From Bryobacteraceae bacterium (GTDB taxonomy: Bacteria > Acidobacteriota > Terriglobia > Bryobacterales > Bryobacteraceae): 64,000 nucleotides of DNA. The DNA lies in the NCBI GenBank assembly GCA_025928545.1, contig JAICJH010000022.1, positions 1 to 64,000 on the forward strand. The letters are read 5' to 3'. Shown piece by piece: positions 17,801 to 27,655 of this stretch. Below the pieces are notes generated by a model. The model made no database searches. It saw nothing but the letters and a program-made list of their open reading frames with translations, and had not been told where the DNA came from. Position numbers and translations under genes: made by a program. Within the stretch, counting starts at the first letter, position 1. Each line of letters opens with the position of its first letter.

Positions 17801-19591
17801 ATGACGCGCCGGGAAATCTTGTCGTTGTCCGCTCTCGCGCTCCCGGCAGTCAGCCCGACGGCGCGTGCGCAGTACAGTTCCATGGCTTCTCGCGGAGCCA
17901 CGGCGGCGCCGCGCGGCAAGCCATCAGGACTGCCCTTCAACGCCAGTTTCGTCAATGTTGCAGCAGCCGCCGGATTGCGTGCCCCGGTCGTCTATGGTGA
18001 CGAAGGCCATGCCGATTACATCCTTGAAGCCATGGGGTGCGGCGCGGCTTTCATCGATTACGACAACGATGGCTGGCAGGACATTGTCGTGCTGACTGGC
18101 CGCCGCCGAACCGGTCCCACGCCGCCGGACGCGACTATCCGGCTTTATCACAATAATCGCGACGGCACTTTCACCGATGTCACCGCGAAATCGGGGCTGG
18201 GGCGCAGCGTGTGGGCCGCGGGCATAGCGGTTGGCGACTATGATAACGACGGGTTCGACGACATCTTCGTCACCTGCTACGGCCAGAACATTCTGTTTCA
18301 CAATGATGGCAAAGGCGTGTTTTCAGACGTTACGGAGAAGGCGGGGTTGATCCATCCAGGGGCTTTGTATGGAACTGGTTCCACATGGATTGACTACGAC
18401 CGGGACGGCAAGCTCGATCTGTTCATTGGACATTACCTGGCGTTCGACGAAACGAAGATCCCGATGCGCGGCAAAGAAGCCTCCTGCAATCGCAAAGGCG
18501 TTCCCGTGTTCTGCGGCCCCGGGGGGATCCAGCAGCAGAGCTTCCGCCTGTACCACAACAACGGCGATGGAACGTTTACGGATGTCAGCGAAAAGTCGGG
18601 TGTGCTGGCGGTCAAGCCAGGTTATCCGCTGGGTGTCTCGGCGGCCGATTTCGACGGCGATGGCTGGCCCGATATTTACGTGGCGTGCGATACCTCGCCG
18701 GCTCTTTTGTTCCACAACAATCACGACGGCACGTTTACGGAGCGGGCGCTACAGAGCGGCGTGATGTTCAATGAAGACGGCCGCGAACAGGGTGGCATGG
18801 GTCTTGGCATCGGCGACTTCGATAGCGACGGCTTGCTGGATATTTTCAAGACTCATTTCAGCGACGACACCAATGTTCTCTATCGCAACACCGGTTCGGG
18901 GCATTTTCGGGATGTAACGACGCGGGCCGGACTGGCCGTGGAGACCCGTTTTGTGGGCTGGGGCGCCGGGATCGAAGACTTCGACAACGACGGCCTTCCC
19001 GACATTTTCTACACCACAGGAATGGTCTATCCGGAAGCGGAAAAGAACGAACCAGGCGCGGCGTGGAAGTCGCCCAACGTTTTGTTTCGCAATCTTGGCA
19101 GCGGAAAGTTCGAGGAGTTGTTCGAACAGGCGGGCCCGGCGATGAAAGAAGTGCACTCCAGCCGTGGTCTGGCGTTTGGCGATTTCGATAACGACGGCGA
19201 TCTGGATATTCTCGTCATCAATCTGAATGAGCCGCCGTCGCTATTGCGGAACGATGTGGCCGGTTCGAATCACTGGCTGAAGGTCCTGCTGATCGGAACC
19301 ACGTCTAACCGAAGCGCGATTGGCGCGCATGTTTTCACCACCTATGGAGGAAAGCGGCAGGCGAAAGCCGTCATGGCGCAATCGTCTTATCTGTCCGCGA
19401 ATGACCGCAGACTGCACTTCGGCCTCGGGGAGGAGAAGACGGCATCGCTCGACATACGCTGGCCCAATGGCGCGGAGGAGCAAGTCGCCGATGTGGCAGC
19501 CGATCAGTTGGTCGTGATTCAGGAAGGGAAGGGCATTGTGCGCAGAGAGCAGTTCGCGCGCAAGCCGACGCAGCCGGAACAGAAGAAATGA
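17801..19591 (+). CDS. CRTAC1-family protein: FG-GAP/VCBS repeats with C-terminal ASPIC/UnbV domain (copy 1)
   Basis: This is an exported 596-residue beta-propeller-like protein. The N-terminus (MTRREILSLSALALPAVSPT) has a twin-arginine-like RR pair and a signal peptide ending at ARAQ. Calcium-loop repeats follow, such as AFIDYDNDGWQDIVVLTGR, VGDYDNDGFDDIFVTCYG, AADFDGDGWPDIYVACD and AFGDFDNDGDLDILVINL. The C-terminal ASPIC/UnbV domain includes SAIGAHVFTTYGGKRQAKAV, SSYLSANDRRLHFGLGEE and IRWPNGAEEQV. The ATG at 17801 gives the signal peptide directly. A near-identical architecture follows at once, with a four-base ATGA overlap. The function is unknown; relatives bind calcium and may be adhesins or carbohydrate binders. 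Confidence 0.9.
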   Translation: MTRREILSLSALALPAVSPTARAQYSSMASRGATAAPRGKPSGLPFNASFVNVAAAAGLRAPVVYGDEGHADYILEAMGCGAAFIDYDNDGWQDIVVLTGRRRTGPTPPDATIRLYHNNRDGTFTDVTAKSGLGRSVWAAGIAVGDYDNDGFDDIFVTCYGQNILFHNDGKGVFSDVTEKAGLIHPGALYGTGSTWIDYDRDGKLDLFIGHYLAFDETKIPMRGKEASCNRKGVPVFCGPGGIQQQSFRLYHNNGDGTFTDVSEKSGVLAVKPGYPLGVSAADFDGDGWPDIYVACDTSPALLFHNNHDGTFTERALQSGVMFNEDGREQGGMGLGIGDFDSDGLLDIFKTHFSDDTNVLYRNTGSGHFRDVTTRAGLAVETRFVGWGAGIEDFDNDGLPDIFYTTGMVYPEAEKNEPGAAWKSPNVLFRNLGSGKFEELFEQAGPAMKEVHSSRGLAFGDFDNDGDLDILVINLNEPPSLLRNDVAGSNHWLKVLLIGTTSNRSAIGAHVFTTYGGKRQAKAVMAQSSYLSANDRRLHFGLGEEKTASLDIRWPNGAEEQVADVAADQLVVIQEGKGIVRREQFARKPTQPEQKK

Positions 19592-21375
19592 CGCGCCGGG
19601 AAATACTGTCGCTCGCCGCGCTGGCTCCGTTTGCTTCCGCGCCAGCGGGCGCTCAATCGGGCACACCCTCCCGCGGCATGGCGTCGCGCAACGTGCGGCC
19701 CGCGCCGCGAAGTGCTCCATCGGGAATCCCGTTCAACGCGAGTTTTGTCAACGTCGCTAAAGAGGCGGGGCTGCACACTCCGGTGATTTACGGCGATGAA
19801 GGCCGCGCCGATTATATTCAGGAATCCATTGGTTGCGGAGTGGCTTTCATCGATTACGATAACGACGGCTGGCAGGATATCGTGGTGCTCACGGGCCGCC
19901 GCCGCACCGAACCAACTCCCGCGGAAGCTACGATTCGCCTGTATAAAAATAATCGCGACGGCACGTTCAAAGATGTGACCGCGCAATCGGGTCTGGGCCG
20001 CTCGGTGTGGGCGACAGGAATCACGGTCGCCGATTACGACAACGACGGATTCGACGATATTTTTATTACGTGCTACGGCCAGAACATCCTGTTCCACAAC
20101 GATGGCAAAGGCGTGTTCTCGGATGTCACGAAGAAGGCGGGCCTGGTGGCGGAAGGGGTTCACTTTGGCTCCGGCTGCACATGGGTCGATTACGACCGCG
20201 ATGGATTGCTGGACCTATTTGTCGGCCATTACGTGGTATTCGATAAGGAAAAAATTCGTCCCCGCGGAGGCGATCCCACCTGTTCCTGGCGGGGTGTCCG
20301 CGTTTATTGCGGTCCCATGGGACTGCCAAGCGAAAAATGCCGGCTTTATCACAACAATGGCGACGGCACTTTCACCGACGTCAGCGAGAAAGCCGGAATC
20401 CTGAAAGCCAGCGGCAGTTACGCATTGACCGCGGTGGCGGCCGATTTCACCGGTGACGGCTGGCCCGATATTTATGTTGCCTGCGATAGTTCACCAAGTT
20501 TGTTGTTCGTAAATAACCAGGACGGAACCTTCAGCGAAAAGGCTCTTCAGAACGGGATTGCGGTGAACGAAGACGGGAAAGAACAGGCGGGCATGGGTCT
20601 CGGCATCGGCGATTACGATACCGACGGACGCCTGGATATTTTCAAAACCCACTTCGCCGCCGACACGAATGCGCTCTATAAAAACACGGGAAGAGGCGTG
20701 TTTCGCGATGTCACGAATGTCGCCGGATTGGGCGTCGAAACGCGTTTTGTCGGGTGGGGCGCGGCAATGGTCGACTTCGACAACGACGGTCTGCCGGATC
20801 TGTTTTACGTTACAGGCATGGTGTCGCCGGAAGTGGAACGCGAACTCCCGGATACGCCCTACAAGACCCCGAACATTCTGTTTCGAAATCTCGGAAACGG
20901 CCGCTTCGAGGAATTGCTGGATCAGGCAGGCCCTGCGATGAAGGAATCGCACTCCGGCCGCGGCGCCGCGTTCGGAGATTTCGACAATGACGGCGATGTC
21001 GACATTCTGATCATGAATATGAACGAGCCGCCTTCACTGCTGCGAAACGACGTCAGTGGAGAAGGACACTGGCTCAAGATTTTGCTGGAAGGCACGGTTT
21101 CGAACAAGAGTGCGATCGGCGCCCAGGTCATCGTGCAGTATGGAGAACGTAAGCAAGCACAGGCAGTTCTGGCGCAGTCGTCATACCTGTCCGTCAACGA
21201 TCGGCGGCTGCATTTCGGACTCGGCAAAGAAGCGACCGCCAGCATTGAAATACGTTGGCCCAACGGTGATTCAGAGACTGTTAAGGGTGTCGCTGCCGAT
21301 CAGTTTTTGGTGATTCGGGAAGGCTTCGGGCAGGTCAGAACACAGCGATTTTCCCAATCACCAGACCAGAAATAA
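19588..21375 (+). CDS. CRTAC1-family FG-GAP/ASPIC-UnbV protein (copy 2)
   Basis: This is a 595-residue tandem paralogue of the preceding gene. The two proteins align along their whole length without large gaps; both open with MTRREILSL. Shared blocks include GRADYIQESIGCGVAFIDYD (close to the copy 1 sequence), GLGRSVWATGITVADYDNDG, FDDIFITCYGQNILFHNDGK and the ASPIC end SSYLSVNDRRLHFGLGKE and IRWPNGDSETV. The start codon lies in the overlap with copy 1, so both are made from one transcript. The duplication is old enough for third positions to differ widely. Confidence 0.9.
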   Translation: MTRREILSLAALAPFASAPAGAQSGTPSRGMASRNVRPAPRSAPSGIPFNASFVNVAKEAGLHTPVIYGDEGRADYIQESIGCGVAFIDYDNDGWQDIVVLTGRRRTEPTPAEATIRLYKNNRDGTFKDVTAQSGLGRSVWATGITVADYDNDGFDDIFITCYGQNILFHNDGKGVFSDVTKKAGLVAEGVHFGSGCTWVDYDRDGLLDLFVGHYVVFDKEKIRPRGGDPTCSWRGVRVYCGPMGLPSEKCRLYHNNGDGTFTDVSEKAGILKASGSYALTAVAADFTGDGWPDIYVACDSSPSLLFVNNQDGTFSEKALQNGIAVNEDGKEQAGMGLGIGDYDTDGRLDIFKTHFAADTNALYKNTGRGVFRDVTNVAGLGVETRFVGWGAAMVDFDNDGLPDLFYVTGMVSPEVERELPDTPYKTPNILFRNLGNGRFEELLDQAGPAMKESHSGRGAAFGDFDNDGDVDILIMNMNEPPSLLRNDVSGEGHWLKILLEGTVSNKSAIGAQVIVQYGERKQAQAVLAQSSYLSVNDRRLHFGLGKEATASIEIRWPNGDSETVKGVAADQFLVIREGFGQVRTQRFSQSPDQK

Positions 21376-21518
21376 ATCCATCCCGAATTTTGTGCGAATT
21401 ATCACACAATCGTAGTGTCTCCCATTGTTTCCCGAATTGACTTGGGATATTCTTTCTGCAAGTAGTGGAACCGGTTCCGCTTGTCCAGGCGGGCCGCATT
21501 TTAGAAGGGGGACCCAAG

Positions 21519-24500
21519 GTGTTATTTCAAAAAGTCGCGTTTTCCGTGTCAGCAGCGATACTGATGAGCGCATCCGTTTTTGCCCAAACTCAGAGTAGTT
21601 CCGTACTTGGAACCGTCATCGATCCGGCAGGCGCCAGTGTTCCTTCAGCCTCGGTTACGTTGACGAACACGGGTACTTCCGCCGTCAACCGAGCGACCAC
21701 CGACAGCGGCGGACTCTTCCGCATCACGAACATTTTGACGGGAAATTATTCTGTCAAGATCGAAGCTAAAGGTTTCAAGACATTTACTGTCAGTGACATC
21801 GCGATCGGAGCCGGCGATACCCGCGATTTAGGTAAGCTCTCTCTCGCCTTGGGCAGCGCTGCCGAATCGATCTCCGTAACCGCGGAAATGGCGGCAGTTC
21901 AAACCGCCAGCAGCGAACGGGCGCCTCTGATCGATACGGCGGACGATCTGAATGTCGTCGCCATCAAGGGACGCGACATGATGAGCTACATGAAACTGCT
22001 GCCGGGCGTTGTCGACACAAATAACGGACGCGATGCCTCGGGCGGATCCATCCTGGGCAGCCTGACGTTCAGCGGCAACACTGGCATTGTGGGCTATTCG
22101 GTGGACGGCGCCACCGATATGGACACAGGGTGCGCCAGCTGTTTTGCGCACTTCGAGCCGAATATCGACGCCATCTCAGAAGTGAAAGTGCTGACCTCGA
22201 ATTTCGCCGCAGAATACGGCCGCAATTCCGGCGCGACGATCAGCGTCACGACGAAGAGCGGCACGCAGCAATTCCACGGGTCCGCATGGTGGACACATCG
22301 CCATGAAGAATTCAACGCCAATACGTTCTTCAACAACCAGACGGGCGTTGGGCGTCCCCGCTACCGCTACAACATTCCGGGCTGGAGTTTCGGCGGTCCG
22401 GTCTACATTCCTGGTCACTTCAATAAAAACAAAACCAAACTCTTTGCTTTCGGCTCGCAGGAGTACACGAGACAGTTTCTCCCGGTAAATACCCAGTACC
22501 GGTCGATGCCGACTAAACTGGAGCGCGCGGGAGACTTTTCGCAGAGCTTCCTTGCGCCCACAACGGCGCAGGCCGCTGCCGGACAAACAGGCAGTCTGAT
22601 TGTGGTCAAGGATCCGCTCAATAACAAAACTCAGTTCCCCGGCAATGTTATTCCGGCAAATCGATTCAACGGCTGGGGACTTTCCATGCTGAACTTCTTC
22701 CCGCTGCCGAATGCTCAATTCAATCCCGGCACGGCGCAGTTCGGCCAGGACAATTACCAGGAGACGGCCTCCGGTACACACCCAAGGCGCAACGATATTC
22801 TGCGCGTGGATGTGGTCGCCACCTCAAAACTGAATGGGTATTTCCGGTATGGCCACGATTTCGATACCTCCGACACCCTGTTCGCGATTTCTCAGTTCAA
22901 CACCGGCAATATCAAACATCCGAATCCCGGTACCGGCATGGTCACGACAGTGAACTATACCTTCAGCCCGACGCTGGTGAATCAGGCCACCTACAACTTC
23001 AGCTACAACTACTTCTCGTACTACGAAGACAATCCTGCGCAGATCGCAAGAACCCTGCTGAATGGCGCCGCCGGAACTCCGCAGGCGGGGCAACCGCTGC
23101 CCAGCCTCTTCCCGCTTCATCCGATCGGACCAGGAGTCGGAGGCGAGTTGCTGGAAGGTCCCGGCAATTGCTCGAATGGATACTGCAACTACATTCCGAA
23201 CTTCAGCTTTGGCGGCAGCACTCCGCCGAACGCCGCCAGCGGGAACGGGCAGGCCAATCAGATCGATTACGTCAACACCAACCGCATCAAACAGTTCAGC
23301 GATAACCTCAGCAAGATCTGGGGTAATCACAGTATCAAAGCTGGTATCTACGTCGAATACAACCGCAAGCTTCAGCCAGGCGGCCCCAGCTATCTGGGTA
23401 ATTACAGCTTCTCCCAGGACAACAATAATCCTCTGGATTCGGGCGACGCATACGCCAATGCCCTCCTCGGAAACTACGACAGCTATAACGAAAACAGCGC
23501 CCACTTCGTCTACAACGTCTTCTACTGGAACACGGAGTTCTTTCTTCAGGACGACTGGCGCGTCGGCAAGCGCCTAACCCTGAATTACGGCGTCCGCTTC
23601 TATCACCTGTCACCGCAGATCGATTTGAATAAGGAATTCGGATATTTCGATCCGGCACGGTACAAAGCATCCGCGGCACCCCGAATTTACACACCGAAAT
23701 GCCTCACCACGAATCCGTGCAGCGGGGCAAATCGCGTTGGTGTCGATCCGGCGACCGGCGCTACGGTTCCAGCCGCACAGATCGGATTGTTTGTGCCTAA
23801 CTCGGGCGACTACGCCAACGGCATGGTCGTGGCAGGCGTGAACGGCGTGCCGCTCGATACTTACACCAACGCTTATATCGTCGTTTCGCCCCGCATCGGT
23901 TTTGCATACGATGTTTTCGGCGACGGCAAGACAGCTCTCCGCGGCGGTTTCGGCACCTTCTACGACCGGCTGGATGGCAACCAGGTTTACAGCATGTCCG
24001 GACTACCGCCGCTCGGTTACCAGCCCACCGCCCTGTACGGGACGATAGCCAGCCTGGCGACGACGCAGGGATTGTTTGGACCCAGCAACTTTACTCAATG
24101 GACTGGCTACACGCCCGTTCCGCAGAGCCGCAGCGCCAGTCTGGGTATCCAGCACAATTTCTGGGGCACGCTTGTTGATGTTTCCTACCAGGGAACCTGG
24201 GGATTGAACAGGAACCTTACGGCCAACATTAATTCGATTCCTCTGGGCCGGGATTACGATCCGGCTTTCCACGATCCCACCTCAGCGAATAATGCGAACA
24301 CCGGACAGCAGGCATTCCTGACGACGTCACTGCTGCGCACGAATTATCCGGGATCCGGCGCCATCAGTGTACGTACTTTTAATGGCAGGTCGGACTACGA
24401 GGGACTTCAGGTGAACATCAAGCGGCGTATGTCAAAGGGCCTTCTCTGGACTGCCGCCTACACCTACTCGCACAGTTTCTCCCTTGCCGCATTCGATCCT

Positions 24501-25151
24501 CTGGTCACCGATGCGCGCGCGCGCAACTGGGGACCGCAGAATTCGGATCGCAGGCACATTCTGCAGATCAGTTATGCATATGACCTTCCGAAAGTTGGGA
24601 AGATGCTGCGAAGCAAGCCGCTTGGCGCCCTTACCGATGGCTGGAACCTGTCCGGTATTGCTTCGTTCTCGACGGGTTCGCCCTTCACGCCTGGCTTTAA
24701 CTGGACGGATAATCGTGACATCACGGGTTCCAGCAATGAAGGCGCCCGTATTAATGTAATTGGCGATCCTCACGCAAACGTTCCGCAGGGAACTCCCGGT
24801 CTTCCCCACGGAGTGATTAACTTCAACCCTGCGGCGTTCGCTTCACCGCTGGCATATCCGATTGCCGGATATGCATCGATTGGTAATGCCGGCGTCAACA
24901 TCATGCAGGGTCCCGGCTATGCCAACTTCGATATGACGCTCGACCGGAAGATCAATCTGCACAGTGAAAAACGTCAGCTCCAGCTCAAAGTTGAGGCTTT
25001 CAACGTCTTTAACCACGTGCAGTTTACGGGAGTAAACAGCACCTTCAACTTTAGTGCTGTGACAAACCTGAACACGAATGCAAACATCGGCGCCCTGACC
25101 GGCGAACGCGGTGCGCGCATTCTGGCGAGCGAAATCCGCATCCAGTTCTAA
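21519..25151 (+). CDS. Oar-like TonB-dependent receptor with N-terminal carboxypeptidase-regulatory domain
   Basis: This is a large outer-membrane protein of about 1210 residues, a type strongly expanded in Acidobacteriota. The GTG at 21519 is preceded by a strong ribosome site (GAAGGGGGACCCAAG). A signal peptide ends at SVFAQ. The CarboxypepD_reg-like beta-sandwich follows (SSVLGTVIDPAGASVPSASV, then TGNYSVKIEAKGFKTF), then a plug region (FSGNTGIVGYSVDGATDMD, TSNFAAEYGRNSGATISVTT). The barrel is long, with many aromatic strand repeats and FGTFYDRLDGNQVYSMSG, and ends in an aromatic-rich strand (LASEIRIQF). The substrate is unknown, possibly glycans or peptides. A clear terminator follows 50 bases after the stop. 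Confidence 0.93.
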   Translation: MLFQKVAFSVSAAILMSASVFAQTQSSSVLGTVIDPAGASVPSASVTLTNTGTSAVNRATTDSGGLFRITNILTGNYSVKIEAKGFKTFTVSDIAIGAGDTRDLGKLSLALGSAAESISVTAEMAAVQTASSERAPLIDTADDLNVVAIKGRDMMSYMKLLPGVVDTNNGRDASGGSILGSLTFSGNTGIVGYSVDGATDMDTGCASCFAHFEPNIDAISEVKVLTSNFAAEYGRNSGATISVTTKSGTQQFHGSAWWTHRHEEFNANTFFNNQTGVGRPRYRYNIPGWSFGGPVYIPGHFNKNKTKLFAFGSQEYTRQFLPVNTQYRSMPTKLERAGDFSQSFLAPTTAQAAAGQTGSLIVVKDPLNNKTQFPGNVIPANRFNGWGLSMLNFFPLPNAQFNPGTAQFGQDNYQETASGTHPRRNDILRVDVVATSKLNGYFRYGHDFDTSDTLFAISQFNTGNIKHPNPGTGMVTTVNYTFSPTLVNQATYNFSYNYFSYYEDNPAQIARTLLNGAAGTPQAGQPLPSLFPLHPIGPGVGGELLEGPGNCSNGYCNYIPNFSFGGSTPPNAASGNGQANQIDYVNTNRIKQFSDNLSKIWGNHSIKAGIYVEYNRKLQPGGPSYLGNYSFSQDNNNPLDSGDAYANALLGNYDSYNENSAHFVYNVFYWNTEFFLQDDWRVGKRLTLNYGVRFYHLSPQIDLNKEFGYFDPARYKASAAPRIYTPKCLTTNPCSGANRVGVDPATGATVPAAQIGLFVPNSGDYANGMVVAGVNGVPLDTYTNAYIVVSPRIGFAYDVFGDGKTALRGGFGTFYDRLDGNQVYSMSGLPPLGYQPTALYGTIASLATTQGLFGPSNFTQWTGYTPVPQSRSASLGIQHNFWGTLVDVSYQGTWGLNRNLTANINSIPLGRDYDPAFHDPTSANNANTGQQAFLTTSLLRTNYPGSGAISVRTFNGRSDYEGLQVNIKRRMSKGLLWTAAYTYSHSFSLAAFDPLVTDARARNWGPQNSDRRHILQISYAYDLPKVGKMLRSKPLGALTDGWNLSGIASFSTGSPFTPGFNWTDNRDITGSSNEGARINVIGDPHANVPQGTPGLPHGVINFNPAAFASPLAYPIAGYASIGNAGVNIMQGPGYANFDMTLDRKINLHSEKRQLQLKVEAFNVFNHVQFTGVNSTFNFSAVTNLNTNANIGALTGERGARILASEIRIQF

Positions 25152-25200
25152 CAGGATGCGGAAGAACCCAAAATAGCCGCCGATTCACGCCGATAAGGAG

Positions 25201-25235
25201 AGAGCCGCCCGCGATAAACGCGGGCGGCTCTTTCC
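25201..25235 (+). terminator. Rho-independent terminator after the Oar-like receptor
   Basis: A perfect 13-bp stem (AGAGCCGCCCGCG at 25201-25213 with CGCGGGCGGCTCT at 25219-25231) has a five-base ATAAA loop and is followed by a TTTCC tail. It lies between the plus-strand receptor and the convergent minus-strand cytochrome gene, so it may also work from the other side. Confidence 0.85.
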
Positions 25236-25266
25236 ATTTCAGGGATGTCGCCGAAAGGATTGTCCG

Positions 25267-27564
25267 TTACTCTCCCAGTTTCTGCAGCAGTTGGAGCGCA
25301 TCCGCCTTCGCCTCGGCATCGGTCCCGTTGGCCGCCAGTTTCAAATGTTCGATCGCGCCGGCCCGATCGCGCTTGAGGCCGAGCGCCACCGCGAGCTCAT
25401 ACTGAGCCCGGCCCGAATCCGGCCGCAGCTGCACCGCAATCTGCAATTCACGAAGCGCTCCATCCACATCGCCTTTGCTGCCCAGCAGAGAACCCAACAA
25501 CTGGTGGGCACCGGCGAGCTTTCCATCCACGGCAAGGGCGGCCTCCAGTTGGCTCTGCGCTTCCGCCGCTTCGTTGAGGCTCGCCAGCATTCGGGCGTAA
25601 TCGAGCCGGGCCTGCGCGAAGGACGGATCCAGCCGGATACTCTGCCGGAAGTGATACTGCGCCTCCACGGTCTGTCCGCGCGATGCCAGCAGCCCCGCCA
25701 GATTCGCGTGAAGGGGCGCGCTGCCTGGCCGAATCCGCATGGCTTCGCGGACCTCGCGTTCCGCTCCCGGAGCGTCGCCCTCCTTCAAAAGGAACGTAGC
25801 CAGCGAACTCCGAACATCCGCTTCCTCGGGATCGAGTGCGATCGCTTTTGTAAACGCCGCCTTCCCCTCCACGTTCCTGCCCGACATATACAATACCTGG
25901 GCAAGCATTCCCCATGCCTGTGAGTCGCCTGGCGCCTGCGCCGTCACGCGGCGCAAAGTTGATTCCGCCCGGGTGAGTTGGCCCGCTTCCATCTGCGCGC
26001 TGCCCAGATTTCGCAGGATAATCATCGAGCCTGGTGCGCGTCTCACCGCCTCTTCCAAATAAGGAAGCCCTTTGGAGACTTGCCCGGCACTGCGAAATCC
26101 GTTGCCCAATGCCGTATAGAATCCCGGCTCCGGCGAAGGGTTTGTTTTGAGCAGACTTTCCAGACGCGGCAAGCCTTTCTCAAGATTGCTGCCGTCATGG
26201 ATCTGGGCGACCGCCGTATAGAGTGCGGCCTCCTGCGCATTTGCCCCGGGTACCGCCGGGTAGTACGGAACTACCTCGCCGCGATAAGCGGTAGCGGAGT
26301 TCTCGCCGAGCTCCTGTTTTTCCGCCAGCAAGTTCCCGGCCGGCGGACGGCGCTGAATCAGGTGATCTGTCATGACGACATGTACGACATCGTCGGTGCG
26401 CCGCTTTGGCATGTGGCAACGGATGCAGTCGGCGTCCGCGTTATGCGATGCGGCGGCCGCAGTCGCCTGAGCGATCGCGCCTACGTGGCAATTGCGGCAA
26501 ATCCCGTTGTAGCGCGCCGCCGCGGTTTCCGGCGCGGGCGCGGTGTGCGGGTCGTGGCACGTTGTGCAGCGCAGCTTGCCCGCACTTTTCAGAAAGCATT
26601 GCGATTCCCGCAGCCGGTAGGCGGTATGCGCAATCTCGAATCTGCCCCCCATGCCACCCGCGCGGTCGAACGTGAGGCGAAAGTCGCCCATCGGCTGCCC
26701 GGGCACGTACGAAAACGGGCCGCGGCCGAACCGCAGAAGCGAATGCGGCAGGGACTGCGCGCTGGTCTGGAGGTGGCACTGCATACAGACTTCCAGTTCA
26801 CGGTCCGCGGTGAGGCGCTTCGGATTCACGATCGCGGCGCGGATTTCCTCCGCCTTCGCGCCAGGCCTGCCCGCCGCTTCCACGTGTTTCCGGCCCGGTC
26901 CGTGGCATCGCTGGCAATCGATCCCCTCCGGCAGCGACTGCGGAAACTCCGGTACCGCATCGGGTTCTTCATCACGCTTCGCAAGCGTCGGATAAGCATT
27001 GTGGCAGAACATGCAGGGATAGTTCACCAGCCGGGTGGATCCCGGATAGTCCGGCCTGTCGTAACCCGGCGACATTGCCCAATAGCCTCCGCGTTCCGAA
27101 TACCAGGCGAGCGGCAACTGCTGCAAAGTGTTCTGCTCGGTCCTGTGAACATAGCTCCGGTTGTGATTGCCGGAACCGATGACATAATCCACCTGCTTTT
27201 CGTCGACATTGGTTTCGCGCCCGTCGAAACCAATTTGCCAGCGGCGCTGATAGTACTTGCCGCCGCGTTCAGTCATTTCCAGATAAGTGTCGGACGACTC
27301 GTGATAGTAAGGCTTCCCGAAGGTCTCAACCGCGTTTTGCCGCTGAAGACGGTAAAAGGAACGCCCCATCCCCGTTTTGCCGAAGCTCTCCGCAATGGCT
27401 GGATGACAGGTGGCGCAGAGCGCGGAATCCACGTAACTATTGGGGCTCGAAGCGGGCGCAACCGGCTTCCGCACAGGTTGTCGCTGGGCCAGTGCGGCAG
27501 TGCCCGCTATCGCCAGGGCCGAAAAAAGCACGCGGTAATTCCACAGCGACCCGGCTCCGGACAT
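25267..27564 (-). CDS. Exported multihaem c-type cytochrome (seven CxxCH) fused to TPR repeats
   Basis: This is a periplasmic protein of 765 residues with a signal peptide (ALAIAGTAALAQRQ). Seven haem-c sites are readable in order: CATCH, CMFCH, CQRCH, CMQCH, CTTCH, CRNCH and CIRCH, all in the N-terminal about 380 residues. This arrangement resembles the cytochrome c554/NrfB-like 'doubled CXXCH' groups. The second half is a run of at least six TPR repeats (for example ALGNGFRSAGQVSKGLPYLE, RPDSGRAQYELAVALGLKRD). A 16-residue-type haem attachment with a TPR scaffold suggests an electron-transfer partner docked to other proteins. It converges on the Oar-like receptor. Confidence 0.92.
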   Translation of the reverse strand: MSGAGSLWNYRVLFSALAIAGTAALAQRQPVRKPVAPASSPNSYVDSALCATCHPAIAESFGKTGMGRSFYRLQRQNAVETFGKPYYHESSDTYLEMTERGGKYYQRRWQIGFDGRETNVDEKQVDYVIGSGNHNRSYVHRTEQNTLQQLPLAWYSERGGYWAMSPGYDRPDYPGSTRLVNYPCMFCHNAYPTLAKRDEEPDAVPEFPQSLPEGIDCQRCHGPGRKHVEAAGRPGAKAEEIRAAIVNPKRLTADRELEVCMQCHLQTSAQSLPHSLLRFGRGPFSYVPGQPMGDFRLTFDRAGGMGGRFEIAHTAYRLRESQCFLKSAGKLRCTTCHDPHTAPAPETAAARYNGICRNCHVGAIAQATAAAASHNADADCIRCHMPKRRTDDVVHVVMTDHLIQRRPPAGNLLAEKQELGENSATAYRGEVVPYYPAVPGANAQEAALYTAVAQIHDGSNLEKGLPRLESLLKTNPSPEPGFYTALGNGFRSAGQVSKGLPYLEEAVRRAPGSMIILRNLGSAQMEAGQLTRAESTLRRVTAQAPGDSQAWGMLAQVLYMSGRNVEGKAAFTKAIALDPEEADVRSSLATFLLKEGDAPGAEREVREAMRIRPGSAPLHANLAGLLASRGQTVEAQYHFRQSIRLDPSFAQARLDYARMLASLNEAAEAQSQLEAALAVDGKLAGAHQLLGSLLGSKGDVDGALRELQIAVQLRPDSGRAQYELAVALGLKRDRAGAIEHLKLAANGTDAEAKADALQLLQKLGE

Positions 27565-27655
27565 GGGTAAATTCTCTCATGAAACACATGGTTTTCGCGA
27601 TCCGGTTTTCATGTAGAATAGCGGGGAATCTTCATATCGGGAGCCTCCATACTGA

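Noticed and set aside
25978-27570. A 530-codon open frame on the plus strand
   Set aside because: It is entirely antisense to the seven-haem cytochrome, which has seven CxxCH motifs; the plus-strand composition is Arg/Ala shadow sequence.
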